DNA from: Cokeromyces recurvatus
Lineage: Eukaryota > Mucoromycota > Mucoromycetes > Mucorales > Mucoraceae
DNA: 64,000 nucleotides
Assembly (NCBI RefSeq): GCF_025118155.1
Contig: NW_026251406.1
Coordinates: 379,501 to 443,500 of the forward strand
Reading direction: 5' to 3'
In this document: one piece after another, positions 38,597 through 49,631 of the stretch
Layout: each line of letters starts with the position of its first letter
Position numbering within the stretch: position 1 is the stretch's first letter
Program-made: the position numbers and the translations under genes
Notes under the pieces: generated by a model
Seen by the model: only the letters and a program-made list of their open reading frames with translations
Database searches by the model: none
What the model was told of the DNA's origin: nothing

Positions 38597-40569
38597 ATGG
38601 CTAGTATCAGTGCTGCTTTAAAAACTCGTGTTCGTCGTCCTCAACTTTTGAATAAGGTGATGAAGGCTGAAGAAACTCTTAAATTCTTTAAACCTGGACA
38701 GTAAGTAATTATTGATTCATTCTCTCTTGCCTGCCTATCCTAAGCGTGATATATATTATTTATTTAGATATCTTGGTTGGTCTGGTTTTACAGGTGTTGG
38801 ATATCCAAAGATGATTCCTATTGCTTTAGCTGAACACGTTGAAAAAAATAATCTTCAAGGTAAAATGAAATTTAACCTCTTTGTGGGTGCCTCTTCTGGT
38901 GCTGAATGTGAAGATCGCTGGGCTGAACTTGATATGATTGATCGTCGTTATCCTCATCAAGTTGGTAAGAATATCAAGAAGGGTATTAATGAAGGTCGTA
39001 TTCGTTTTGCCGATAAACATCTTTCCATGTTCCCTCAAGATCTTGTTTATGGTAAATTTTAAAAAAAGAAAGAAAGAAAGAAAGAAAAGAGTGAATTTGA
39101 CCTACTCACCTCTTTTTTATTTTTTTTATTCTATTCAACATATACATATATATATATAGGCTACTATACAAAGGATAAGCCTGGAAATAAGCTTGATATT
39201 GTCATTATTGAAGCTACTGCTATTACTGAAGATGGTTGGATTGTTCCTGGTGCCTCTGTAGGTGCTACTCCTGAATTAATTCAAATGGCAGATAAGATTA
39301 TTATTGAAGTAAATACCCGTATTCCTTCGTTTGAAGGTCTTCATGACATTAACATGAGTACACTTCCACCTAATCGTAAACCTTATTTAATTATGAACAC
39401 AGAAGATAGAATCGGAACAGTAAAGTATTACATAATTATTAAAGAAAAGGGGGTGTGGGTATACATATACAGATATATGCATTATTAACATCCGACTTTT
39501 CTTTTCTTTTCTTTTTTTCAAAAAAAAAAAAAAAAAAAAAAAAAAATAGACTGCTATTCCTATTGATACTGACAAGGTAATTGCTGTCGTTGAAAGTAAC
39601 CGACCTGATAAGACAGGTGGAAACACACCTGCTGATGAAAAATCAGAAGCTATTGCAAACCATCTTATTGAATTCTTTGAACAAGAAGTCAAATATGGTC
39701 GTCTCCCCGCTAATTTGTTACCCCTCCAATCTGGTATTGGTAATATTGCTAATGCTGTCATTGGTGGTTTAGCAAAGTCACCATTTAAGAATGTTACAGT
39801 GTAAGTGAAGAGGAAGGGGAGGGGAGGAAAAAAGCGGGAAAATTTTGCGGATTTTATTTATTTAACAAATGCATTTTTTTCAATTGTTAAAAATAGATTT
39901 ACTGAAGTATTACAAGATACCTTCCTTGAATATTTTGATTCTGACAAACTCAAATTTGCTAGTGCAACCTCTATTCGTTTCTCTCCTGAGGGCTTTGATC
40001 GCTTTTATGATAACTGGGAGAAATATAAAGATAGATTATTATTAAGATCACAACAAGTTTCCAATTCCCCTGAAATCATTCGTCGTTTAGGATGTATTGC
40101 CATGAATACACCTGTTGAATTTGATATATATGGACATGCTAATTCCACTTTAGTATGTGGTTCAGGTATGTTGAATGGTTTAGGTGGTTCAGGTGATTTC
40201 TTACGTAATGCGAAATTGAGTGTCATGCATTCACCTTCTACGCGTCCTTCAAAGAAAGATCCTCATGGTGTCTCTTGTGTTGTCCCTATGTGTTCTCATG
40301 TAGATCAAACTGAACACGACTTGGATGTCTTTGTCACTGAACAAGGTTTGGCCGATCTTCGTGGTCTTTGTCCTCGTGATCGTGCTCAAGTCATCATTGA
40401 CAATTGTGTCCATCCCGAGTATAAGGATCTAATTCAAGATTACTTTGATATGGCTACTAAGAAATGTCTTGCTGAAGGTAGAGGTCATGAACCTCAATTA
40501 CTTGATAAAGTCTTCAAGTTGCATACCAACCTGTTAGAAAATGGTACCATGAAGATTGATTCATGGTAA
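38597..40569 (+). CDS. ACH1: Acetyl-CoA hydrolase / succinyl-CoA:acetate CoA-transferase
   Basis: Mitochondrial CoA-transferase that handles acetate and acyl-CoA balance; fungal Ach1 works mainly by CoA transfer. Five exons: 38597-38700, 38768-39051, 39160-39419, 39550-39800 and 39897-40569, giving 523 aa in continuous frame. Landmarks: [98 protein letters not shown], and [18 protein letters not shown]. The length matches yeast Ach1. Codon use is more C-ending and GC-rich than in neighbours, a sign of strong expression. The acceptor of exon 4 follows a 27-nt A-run. The N-terminus ([20 protein letters not shown]) is basic and could act in mitochondrial targeting. Confidence 0.95.
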
Positions 40570-41503
40570 AAAAAAAGAAAGAAAGAAAAAAAAATGGTTT
40601 TCAATGTGTTTATAAAGTGATATTATTATATATAATTCTCTCTCTCTCTCTCTCCCCCTTTCCCCTCCACTTTTTTTTTCACTTTATATAGAAAGGTTTA
40701 TAGACTTTTCTTTCTTGTATTATACATGTAATAATAATAATAAAAATAATAATAAAAGAGAGAATATTATTTTTATTAGAAGGAATAAAAGAAAATTCAT
40801 TCATGTAAAGATTACTTGTAAAAATGATATAATCAGCATATATAATATTTTAAATTTCAATAGTGAATCATAATGGCCGCCAAAATTTTATAGATTTCAA
40901 TTTTTTTTTTTGGTCATGTATGTAATAGTAGAGATATAAGCAACCACTAGGCCGTTTATCTAAAGTCATTTTATGAACAAACTAATAAATAAATATAAGT
41001 TTGCCAGGTATATTTCATCAAAGATATAGACTGAAGCAAAACCAAAGAGGCTCAAGTACTCGTACAGACTTCCAACAACAGTATTATGTACAAAAGGGTA
41101 ACTACCTTTTTCTTTCTTTCTTTCTTTTTTTTTTTTTTTTTTCTTCTTTTTCACAAATTATCAAAACTAACAAACTTCGGGAATACTTCTCCTGATACAA
41201 GTCATTTCTATGAAGGGTTCTGAATCTTTAGTTATCTAACTGTTGTTTATTAAATTCAATTGATGTATTTAGCTTTATTTGACTATTGTTACAAGTAGAT
41301 AAATAATTTATTTTTAAAAGTCACTACGCTAATCATTGCATGTAGAAGAGTCTCTTACAACTTTACTCCTTAAAAAAATAAAAAAACTCCGCAAAATAAA
41401 AAAAGGGATATAAGAAAGGGAAGAATCAAAAAATTGAAATAAAAAAAAAAGGATCCCTTTCTTCCTTTCTTTTTTTTTTCTTTATGATCATCAACCGGTT
41501 ATT

Positions 41504-41622
41504 CTACAGTCGTGAGGTGGACAGGGCTTCCAAGGGTCTGGGAGCAACTCTTGGAACCGTATACCCTCCCTCGGAGGTGGGATGGGGAATACGGGCGGTC
41601 ATTCAGATAACGTCCATTCTAG
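41504..41622. ncRNA. Candidate structured RNA or dispersed element (GC-rich, foldable)
   Basis: About 60% GC in a genome window near 30%. On the plus strand it can form a closing stem of TGGAC (41518-41522) with GTCCA (41612-41616), extendable by two G-U pairs. A first hairpin pairs TTCCAAG (41528-41534) with CTTGGAA (41550-41556), and GG at 41525-41526 can pair with CC at 41557-41558. A second hairpin pairs CCGTAT (41557-41562) with ATACGG (41589-41594) and TCCC (41567-41570) with GGGA (41579-41582). Both hairpins would need CC at 41557-41558, so there is choice at that junction. On the minus strand the same stretch is an open 32-codon frame (41504-41602). Strand, ends and class are not established; no tRNA, TPP-riboswitch or snRNA signature fits. 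Confidence 0.4.
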
Positions 41623-42429
41623 AAAAAAATAAATACAAATGAAAAAAAAAAAAAAAAAAAAAAAAGACTCTATTTTTATTTTTATAAGATTGTACCTGGT
41701 AATATGAATGCTGCTAAAATGAAAGAAACTTTGATCATGACAATTTATATCCTGAAGTGATAAGGAAATACTATAAGGAAAGAGTTTATCTGCGTAATAC
41801 ATTAACTCAATAGTCATATGTAGTTTTGCAAAAGTTCTTTAAAGTATTACTGCTTAACTTCATTCTAAACAAGTTTATCTATTGTGTAACATTCTATTCT
41901 TCTATAAGATTCTAATCAGCCATCCAAATTTTACACTAAATAACATAAAGTAAGTTGAATGGACTTATTGTCGGCTGAAATTGAGTCTACATGTGTTTAT
42001 AACAACAGAGTTTAAGAGATCTTGTTAACAAGAATACTTTTTAGACTCTTGAAAGTAACAGTAGCTATATGAATGACTACAATTCTCGATTTATAGCAAG
42101 TAGCTACAATATAATTCTGATTTTATTCATAATGATAAAACCCTTCATTCGTCTGTTTCAACATATTAAAGGAATAGGATTTTCAGATAAGCTAAAGTTT
42201 TATATCTTTGTAGCTATGTATAATGTGCTTTTGAAATAAAAAATAAAATAAAAAAAGGGTCAACATGCATACATATTTGTTGTTTTCTTTATTATACATA
42301 AATTAAAACTTGCCCCTCTCCCCTTTTAACCTGAAGAAACAATACAAAAGGTATCTTTCCTAATTTATATAAACATGTTTTAACCAACAAAAACGACTTG
42401 CAATTTTTTTTTTTTATGTTCCGTCCATG

Positions 42430-42459
42430 GTCGTCGTCGTTGTCGTCGTCGTCGTCGTT
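42430..42459. repeat. (GTC)n trinucleotide repeat
   Basis: GTCGTC units with one GTT interruption, followed by a T-run, about 100 bp before the C78 peptidase ATG. Confidence 0.85.
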
Positions 42460-42554
42460 TTTTTTTTATTTTTTTATTATTATTATTATTTCTTTTTTAG
42501 AAAAAAAAAATATTTTTCTTATTTTTTAATCTAATTTTATAGATTAATAATTCA

Positions 42555-43030
42555 ATGACAAAGACAATTACTCAAAGTAAGTATAATCTTCAATACTCTT
42601 TTTCTTTTCTTTTTTTTTTCCACTGGAAAGTTCCAACTTTGAAATTTGAGTCTTAATGACTTTTTTTTATTTTTTTTAACTAAGCAACAAGCTCAATGAA
42701 AGATGTCAAAGTCACTTTGAAGGTACAATAGCGCAGCAATAATTTTTATAATGACTATTTATCCGTTCTCTTCTTTTTTTTTTCCTCCTCCCCCCATAAA
42801 AAAAAATTTTCCTCCTCCCTTCCCCCCCCCCCCGATTTTAATTTTTTTTTTTTATTTTATTTTACTTTATAATAGAGAAAAGAAGTAAGCGATCAAGAAC
42901 TAGATTTGAATAATGATTTAAAAAAACAAAAACCACACAAGCCATCCATCGTTCGTTCTCGTATAAATGCTGATAAAGAAATATGGGACAAAGTGACTAT
43001 TTTAAATGAAGATTGTAGAACATCAGGTAA

Positions 43031-43072
<42 letters not shown>

Positions 43073-44112
43073 TATCCAATAAAAGAAAGAAACTAATATC
43101 TGTTTAGGTATTATATCTCGCTTAGAACCCAATTTTAAAAAAGCAGATACTTTAGCAGCCTATTTATGTAGTCCCTTTACAGATTATCTTTCTACTGACT
43201 ACATGGATCTTGGATGGGGATGTGGTTATCGTAATTGTCAAATGCTAATGTCCTTTCTTGAAAGACAAACAGAAGATGGTGAACCTATTTTAAAATGTGT
43301 ATTGGATATTGCAAGTATTCAATTACTTATTGAAAAGGCATGGGAAGAAGGTAAGCAAGACTAATTATCTTTTGTTGTTGTTAACACGTATTGTATGATG
43401 TCTAGGATTTGATACTTTGGGAGCTGCACAATTAGGTTATCAAGTCTTTAAAACACATAAATGGATTGGTACAACTGAAGTTTATACTTTATTTGCTTAT
43501 CTTGGTATACGCTCTACTATTATAGACTTTCATCGACCAGGACCTAATCATTTACATCATGATTTAATGGATTGGATTCAATCTTATTTTATGGAAGAAG
43601 ATAATAAAGAAATAGTTTGTATAACCAATAAACCACCACTCTATTTACAACATCAAGGACATAGTAGAACAGTGGTTGGTATAGAAATATTAAAATCTGG
43701 AAAAAGGAATTTAATTATGTTTGATCCTGGAAGAAGAGTACTACGTTCTTATCGATCATCCAATAAACAAGAAGAAGAAGAAGAAGTAGTAGAAATAAAA
43801 CAAACAAACGAACAAGAAGAAGAAGAAGAAGAAGTTGATATTTTAAGTAATGATGATGATGATAATGATGCTAAATCCTTAAAGAAAAGAGTGATAGCAG
43901 TACAGAACATGAATCATTTACCTTCAGGCTTATTAAGACCTTTTAGAGTAGATGATAAAACAATTGGAAAACATAAACAATATCAGATATTAGTGTTAGG
44001 TCAAGTAAACTATCAAGACGGTAATATGGTGTGGGATTCAAAGAAGAGCTTTTTATTAAATGAAGATGAAAGAGAATCAATGAAGAATGTAACAAGTTTA
44101 ACAGTCATTTAA
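42555..44112 (+). CDS. Peptidase C78 family (ZUFSP/Mug105-like) deubiquitinase
   Basis: Cysteine protease of the Ufm1-specific-protease fold; the fungal Mug105/ZUFSP branch cleaves ubiquitin chains. Five exons: 42555-42576 (22 nt), 42685-42722, 42876-43026, 43108-43350 and 43406-44112, giving 386 aa in continuous frame. The catalytic Cys lies in LGWGCGYRNCQMLMSFL. Further landmarks are IEKAWEEGFDTLGAAQLG, HKWIGTTEVYTLFAYLGIRSTIIDFH, and PLYLQHQGHSRTVVGIE with the catalytic His, followed by MFDPGRR. No N-terminal zinc fingers are present, unlike human ZUFSP. An acidic insert (EEEEEVVEIKQTNEQEEEEEEVDILSNDDDDND) interrupts the region after the FDPG motif. I first considered Atg4 because of the GWGC motif, but the rest fits C78. 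Confidence 0.88.
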
Positions 44113-44497
44113 ACTCACATACCTTTCTTTCTTTCCTAGTCGTTTTATCTCATGTATATATTATCATTGCTGGTTTTATTATTATTATTACTACTACTAC
44201 TACTACTACAACTCTAATATGCAATTACTGACAAACACACACACATGTATATTTATTAATTTATTTAATGATACTATCTTTGTAAATAAATAAAAATAAA
44301 ATAACTAGTTATTATGTAATCAACCTTTATTTTCCGTAGTAACATAAATAAGCATAGACTGATTACGTAATAGAATAGATTAAATAATTAAATCACACTC
44401 ATTGGTGTTTGTTTGTTTTTTTATTTATTTTTATTTATTTATTTTTATTTTTTTTATTTATTTATTTATTTATTTATTTTTTTTTTGTACATAAAAA
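44113..44497. other. Intergenic region between C78 peptidase and DHHC transferase
   Basis: 385 bp with ACT repeats near 44190-44208 and a TTTA/TTTTA tract (44420-44485) ending close to the DHHC ATG. No gene was seen. Confidence 0.55.
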
Positions 44498-45953
44498 ATG
44501 GCAAAAATAGTAGATAGGGCTATATGGAATATTGGCCCTATATTCATAGGCATTGCTATCATTTTACTTGAAATGTGTACATTAGCTTTTTATTTAGTCA
44601 TTTTCCCATATAATCATACTTGGACAGATACTTTTCTTTTTAATAAACTATATACGATTTGTACATTACTTTTCACACTCTATATAGTGTATTGTATTCA
44701 TTTCCATTATTATATGGCTATTGCCACTCCTCCTGGTGATATGAAGGATTATAGGTTACATCAATCAACAGACGCTGCAAGTATACTTGATGAAAAAAAG
44801 AAAAAAAAAATAATAATTAATATATTGAATACATAGGAACCTTCTACGAGGACAATGCTATTAGAAATGGAAGAATATCAACAGTTTCCTAATTCATGTA
44901 AAAAATGTAAGAATCTATCATTTATTATCATCATTAGGAATTGAAAATGTGAAAAAAAAATAAATAAATAAATAAATAAATAATATTAGGCAAATTACCT
45001 AAACCCGAAAGAGCACATCATTGCAGTGTATGTAATACATGCATATTAAAATTTGATCATCACTGTAAGTTTATATTTACCTTTTTGTCATTATCTATAT
45101 TGAATACATGTGTCTTTTTTTTTTTATAGGTCCCTGGATTCATAATTGTGTTGGCCATTTTAACCATCGTTATTTTGTATTGTTCATGTCAAATTTAGTT
45201 TTTGCAGCAGGATATTTTGTATTATTTGGTTGGAGACCATTCATGGTTTGCTTGGATTTTACACATATAGAGGTAGATAAGTGCATTCCCTACTTTATAT
45301 AATGACAAGTTGACTGATAAAAAAAAAAGTGGCCTTATTATTTTCCTAGACCTTTATTTGCTTTTTCAATTATACTTGCAATTTGTATGGGATTAGCTAT
45401 AGGAGCATTATGTGCTTGGCATTTTTATTTGGTGGGTAATAAAGAAAGAAAAAAAAAAAGAGGGTATCCCTCCTTACACTTATAGTTTATTTTATTATGT
45501 GTGGATTATAGGTCTTGACAGCTCAAACAACAGTTGAATTTTATAATAATTATTACGATAAAAGTGTGTGTAAACAACAAGGTGAAATCTTTGTTAATAT
45601 GTATAACTTTGGTCCTTTGGAGAACTTTAAACGATTCTTTAATATCTGTGAAGAATAGTAAATACATACAATGTATAAAATGGGATCAATCCTAGTGAAT
45701 TGATTAACTCAAATTTTTTATTATTATAGTCCTTGGTATACACTCTTTTGTCCTATACCAATACCACCAAGGGTAAATTGTAAATTATGCAGTATAGAGA
45801 AGCATATAATAACTAACCTATTTTTACTATTAGGGAACTGGACGTCTATTTGAGAAATGTGAAGAATTTTACATGTTATCAGAATCAAGGCAAAGAGCCC
45901 ATCTTCTAGCTCAACAAGAAAGTCAAGACATTGAAGATTTAAAAGACATTTAA
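44498..45953 (+). CDS. DHHC-type protein S-palmitoyltransferase
   Basis: Multipass membrane enzyme that attaches palmitate to cysteines. Eight exons: 44498-44776, 44837-44906, 44990-45064, 45130-45272, 45330-45431, 45512-45657, 45730-45772 and 45834-45953, giving 325 aa. Two TMs precede the Cys-rich domain: [44 protein letters not shown], with DHHC intact (its codons are split across an intron). Two further TMs follow, then the TTxE motif (AQTTVEFY) and a PaCCT-like [16 protein letters not shown]. Topology suggests the ZDHHC16-like group, with low certainty. Intron 1 is read as GC-AG (donor GCAAGT at 44777), because only that junction keeps the frame. Exon 5 has a 10-nt A-run acceptor. Confidence 0.9.
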
Positions 45954-46380
45954 AGATACCAAAAATATTAAATATTTATATTATAAAAAGATAATTGCAT
46001 GCTTTTTATTATTAAGTTATTCTCTGTTTATTTTATTTTATTTTATTTTATTTTATTCTATTTCATTCCATAGAATAAATTGTGTCAAGAAGCTTTTGTC
46101 GTATATATTATTAGATAGGTTGTGATTGGATAGAAAAATATAAGACAAGTGCAAAGAAGGAGGGATTTTTTTTTTAATCATGTGAACAAACTTTAACACA
46201 CATACACAGAAAAAAAAGGAGGGGAAGAAAGAAAGATAATATCATGTGATTGATGATAATGAAAAAAAAAAAAAAAATGAAAATAAAAAAAAAATGAAAA
46301 AAAAAAATAAAAATAAAAAAAAAAAAATGAAAAAAAAGAAAAAAAAAGAAAAGAAAAGAGTTATTGGATATAATAAATAT
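45954..46380. other. Convergent intergenic region (DHHC transferase and bZIP 3' ends)
   Basis: 427 bp with TTTTA repeats near 46030-46060 and interrupted A-runs at 46262-46345. No gene was seen. Confidence 0.6.
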
Positions 46381-47747
46381 TTAAATAATTCGATTGTCCA
46401 TTCTGTGTAATACTTCTAATAATTCAGATTCTGGAATAACAGGTCCATGACCTGAACATTTAGCCTTTTTCTTTAATTCTTCACATAATTGATCCAAATC
46501 AAATTCATCAAAATTGGGATGTCGCGATAAACGTTCCCATATTTGAGAACAAGGTATCATGGTGATACCAGTATGCATGATAGGATCAACATGATGTTCA
46601 AACCGTTTAGTTTCCCGTTCTGCAAAACTTGCTTCTTCATCATCACCGAGTGTCAAGTCATCGTCTGTATTTTCATTGCTTGCATGTTGAAAGACGACGG
46701 AAGAATGATGTTGATTATAATGATGAACAGAATTATGGATAGTATTCATGTTACCAAAGGAATGCTTTTTTTCGTTAGTCGAAAATCCATCTTTATCACG
46801 AATGGTAGTCATGATAGCATTTCTGTTTAATGAATTATCCAGCATATTAGCAGCAGGTGGAGAAGGTCGATCGGATTGAGGTGATGAAGAGGTAGAACCT
46901 GTCGGTGATGGTACATCAAGACCCGCTTCACGTAATTTACTAATAGAGAGATTAAAAGCCATAGCTGCACCCTTTAAAGTATATATTTCAGCTTCCATTT
47001 TTTTCACGAGTGATTTAAGAGATTCGTTCTCTTGAGTCATCTTTGTCATTTCCTCATTATGTTTCTTTTCCATTTCCTTAATCTTTGATTGAAGTTCTTT
47101 CACATATCGTTCCTTACGTTCTCTGAATGCTCTCTGTGCTGCTCGATTCTGTTCCTTACGTCTTTGCTTTTGATCACCCTATAAAACTAGCATGGTCATT
47201 AAATGAAGGTTGAAATCGATATGATTAAAGTTTTTTTTTTTTTTTTTTTTTTTTTGTTTACCTGATACATATTAGATTCAGATAATATATCAGTTTTTCG
47301 TAACTGTGGTCTTCCTGTACTATCTATTGCAGCAAAGTAAGCACAACAAAAAAAAACCTCCTTTCTCTCTCTCTCTCTCTTCTTTAAATAAATAATATAA
47401 ACTAACCTGGACTATCAGCTTCACTATGTTCATTACTATGGTTACCATTATGATTGCAATCTTCCATATCTGTTATATCTGTTATATAAAAAAAGAGTTA
47501 AAAAAAAAGCCCCTCCAATTTATATACAAAATAATAACTTACGAAATAATTTATTTGTAGCAGATGAAGTTATATCAAAATCACTAAAATCATGATTCCA
47601 TTTTCTTTTATCAGTGTCATCACTCCAAGAAGGCTGCTGTTGTTGTTGTTGTTGAGGGATCTGATTATGTGACTGAGATATTAATAAATTAGGATTTTCT
47701 ACCATATTTGTTTGAAACGTTTGCCAATAATTATTATCACTTGTCAT
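46381..47747 (-). CDS. Pap1/Yap1-like bZIP transcription factor
   Basis: Nuclear regulator of oxidative-stress genes in relatives. Four exons: 47543-47747, 47407-47478 (or 47469), 47262-47323 and 46381-47178, giving 378 aa (or 375). The N-terminus is Gln/Asn-rich. The basic region is KQRRKEQNRAAQRAFRERKERYVKELQ, with the fungal AP-1 signature NRAAQRAFRERK, followed by a leucine zipper to about residue 180. The C-terminal PAP1 domain reads CSQIWERLSRHPNFDEFDLDQLCEELKKKAKCSGHGPVIPESELLEVL. It supplies three Cys in the usual c-CRD spacing, and the embedded Leu-rich segment overlaps the expected nuclear-export region, so redox control of export is likely. An N-terminal Cys-rich domain is not obvious: only one Cys (MEDCNHN) lies upstream of the basic region. 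Confidence 0.93.
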
Positions 47748-49525
47748 TTTATATATATATGTGTATTTGTATTTCAATAAAGGATTATTCAAAAAAGAAG
47801 AACACAATAAAGGGGAGGGGGGAGGAAGGGAAAAAATTAGATTTATTTATACTGTAAATTATACTTTTTTTTTTTTTTTTTAAAGTTTCATACTTCAGCC
47901 TCAAAATCTAATCCACAGCCTTAATTTTTTCTTGTCTAAATTTAGTCTCCGCTATAATATTGATTGTTGGGGGGAAGGAGGAGGAGGAGAAAAGGAAAGG
48001 GAAGGAAGATTAAAGTGTCCCAAAAAGAAAAAAAAAAACGTGTATCTGCTAAAAATCGTTTTTTAAGAGACGTAAAGGGAAAAAAAAAGAATAAGAGTGT
48101 ATTAGCATAAAACGGGATAACCGAGTGATTAGGGAAGAATCTGGACCATTTCATGAAATAGATGATATAAACTATCTCAGAGAACGATATCCTTAAGAAG
48201 TGATATTTAGGCATTTTTTTTTTCTATGAGGAATGATAGGTTAGAGAGATGTTTTCATAGTAATAATGTAAGCAATGATGTATATACAAATGATGGATAG
48301 AATACAAATGAATAAAGCCTAACAATGAATACACAGATAATGAGCATAGTAGAAAAGACTACTATGTAATGAATACTAATGCGAACAAAAGACACGACAC
48401 TATTTTTTCAAAAAGAAAAAAAGACGAATATACCTGTGTGAGAGATTATCAGCGGAGATTGGTAAATTAGGTAACAATTTATGCAATAACGTATCTTTAA
48501 CCCATAGTACAAACTGATTTCTAAGGGAACCAAAGTACAAGTAATACTCACTTGAATTGAAACAAATACGACTTTTTCTTTTTTTGTTATTCTCTGGACA
48601 TATGCATATTGTAGGTCATTTATCCCAATGTAGCATCTCAGTATACTTTCTTTACTGACGATTGGCAGGCAAGTCTCTGTAAAACATTAATGTCATATCT
48701 GATTTTATAGGAGAGTTTCTTTTGGATATTAAGTCAGAATTATTCTTGAGAACCTCATTTGTTACTTAAAAGGAAAGAATAAAGTTCATTATATCAATAG
48801 TGAAAGGAAAAAGATAGAGATAAAGATAAAGATAAAAAAAAAATATCCTCCCCTCCGAGAAATAATAGTTTAAAAAGTGTATACTTGCAAACTGTAGTTC
48901 TTTTTTTTTCCTTTTATTAATAACAATATTTATTTATGTATCCATAGTTTACAGCTTGACTTTGATATGCAGCTTATTAGCATAAACACCTAATTGTGTT
49001 TAGTCCGTCAAATCTGTATGGTCTATTCATTACTACTAGTCTATATTATGAAATATTCACACTATAAATACACAGGATTCGTAAAATGAATAAACTATAT
49101 ACAAGATGTAGATCCTTTTTTTTTTCTCCCTCTCCTTTTCGCCTTTTAAAATAGCTGAACTACTACCATGTCATATAAAGAAGATATGAATACTAATCAA
49201 GTAACTTGTGTATATATTCAGAAAATAACAATCTACTACTAAAAGTATTTATCTTTGTAAATAATGGATACTCTTAAATATAGTAATAAAAAGACATTCT
49301 ATTATTTAAATATTCATTTCATAAAATCCTGATATTTTTTGAATTTGAATAAAGCATATCCTTCAATAAAGTAAGTCTTTCTGATCTACTATAAAAAAAC
49401 TCCGACTTTTTTTTTTTTTTTGAGGAACCTGGAAAATACACTGCTGATTTTATAATTCACATTATATGCTTTGATTTTCCCAATCATTCTATTTCTTTTT
49501 AATTATTAAAACAAGTGTGTATAGT
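47748..49525. other. Divergent intergenic region upstream of bZIP and coiled-coil gene
   Basis: 1.8 kb without a supportable gene. A purine-rich tract lies at 47965-48010, T-runs near 47863-47881 and 49410-49421, and a (TTTC)n tract at 49598-49630 inside the first intron of the next gene. It should carry both promoters. Confidence 0.5.
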
Positions 49526-49599
49526 ATGGAAGTTTCTTCAGAAAAAGTAAGTGATATATGAATATATTATATTTCCCTCACCCTCCCTTTTTCTTTTTT

Positions 49600-49631
<32 letters not shown>

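Larger units (their letters stand above)
40570..42554. other. 2-kb intergenic region with one structured GC-rich island
   Basis: Mostly AT-rich with microsatellites ((TC)n near 40640, GTC repeats at 42430-42459). The exception is the compact foldable element at 41490-41622 described separately. No protein gene is supported. Confidence 0.6.

Noticed and set aside
41504..41602. 32-aa minus-strand ORF as a protein gene
   Set aside because: Short, with no leader, family or neighbour support; the local GC bias alone lengthens open frames.
41490..41622. TPP riboswitch or tRNA
   Set aside because: No CUGAGA element, no T-arm or anticodon arm, and no adjacent thiamine gene.
42555..44112. Atg4 autophagy protease
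   Set aside because: The GWGCGYR motif is shared, but HKWIGTTEVYTLFAYLGIR and PLYLQHQGHSRTVVGIE are C78 peptidase signatures.
45660..45720. Another copy of the 6.2-kb repeat unit (ATCAATCCTAGTG)
   Set aside because: Only 13 bases match, inside a DHHC intron, with no hairpin or loop sequence.
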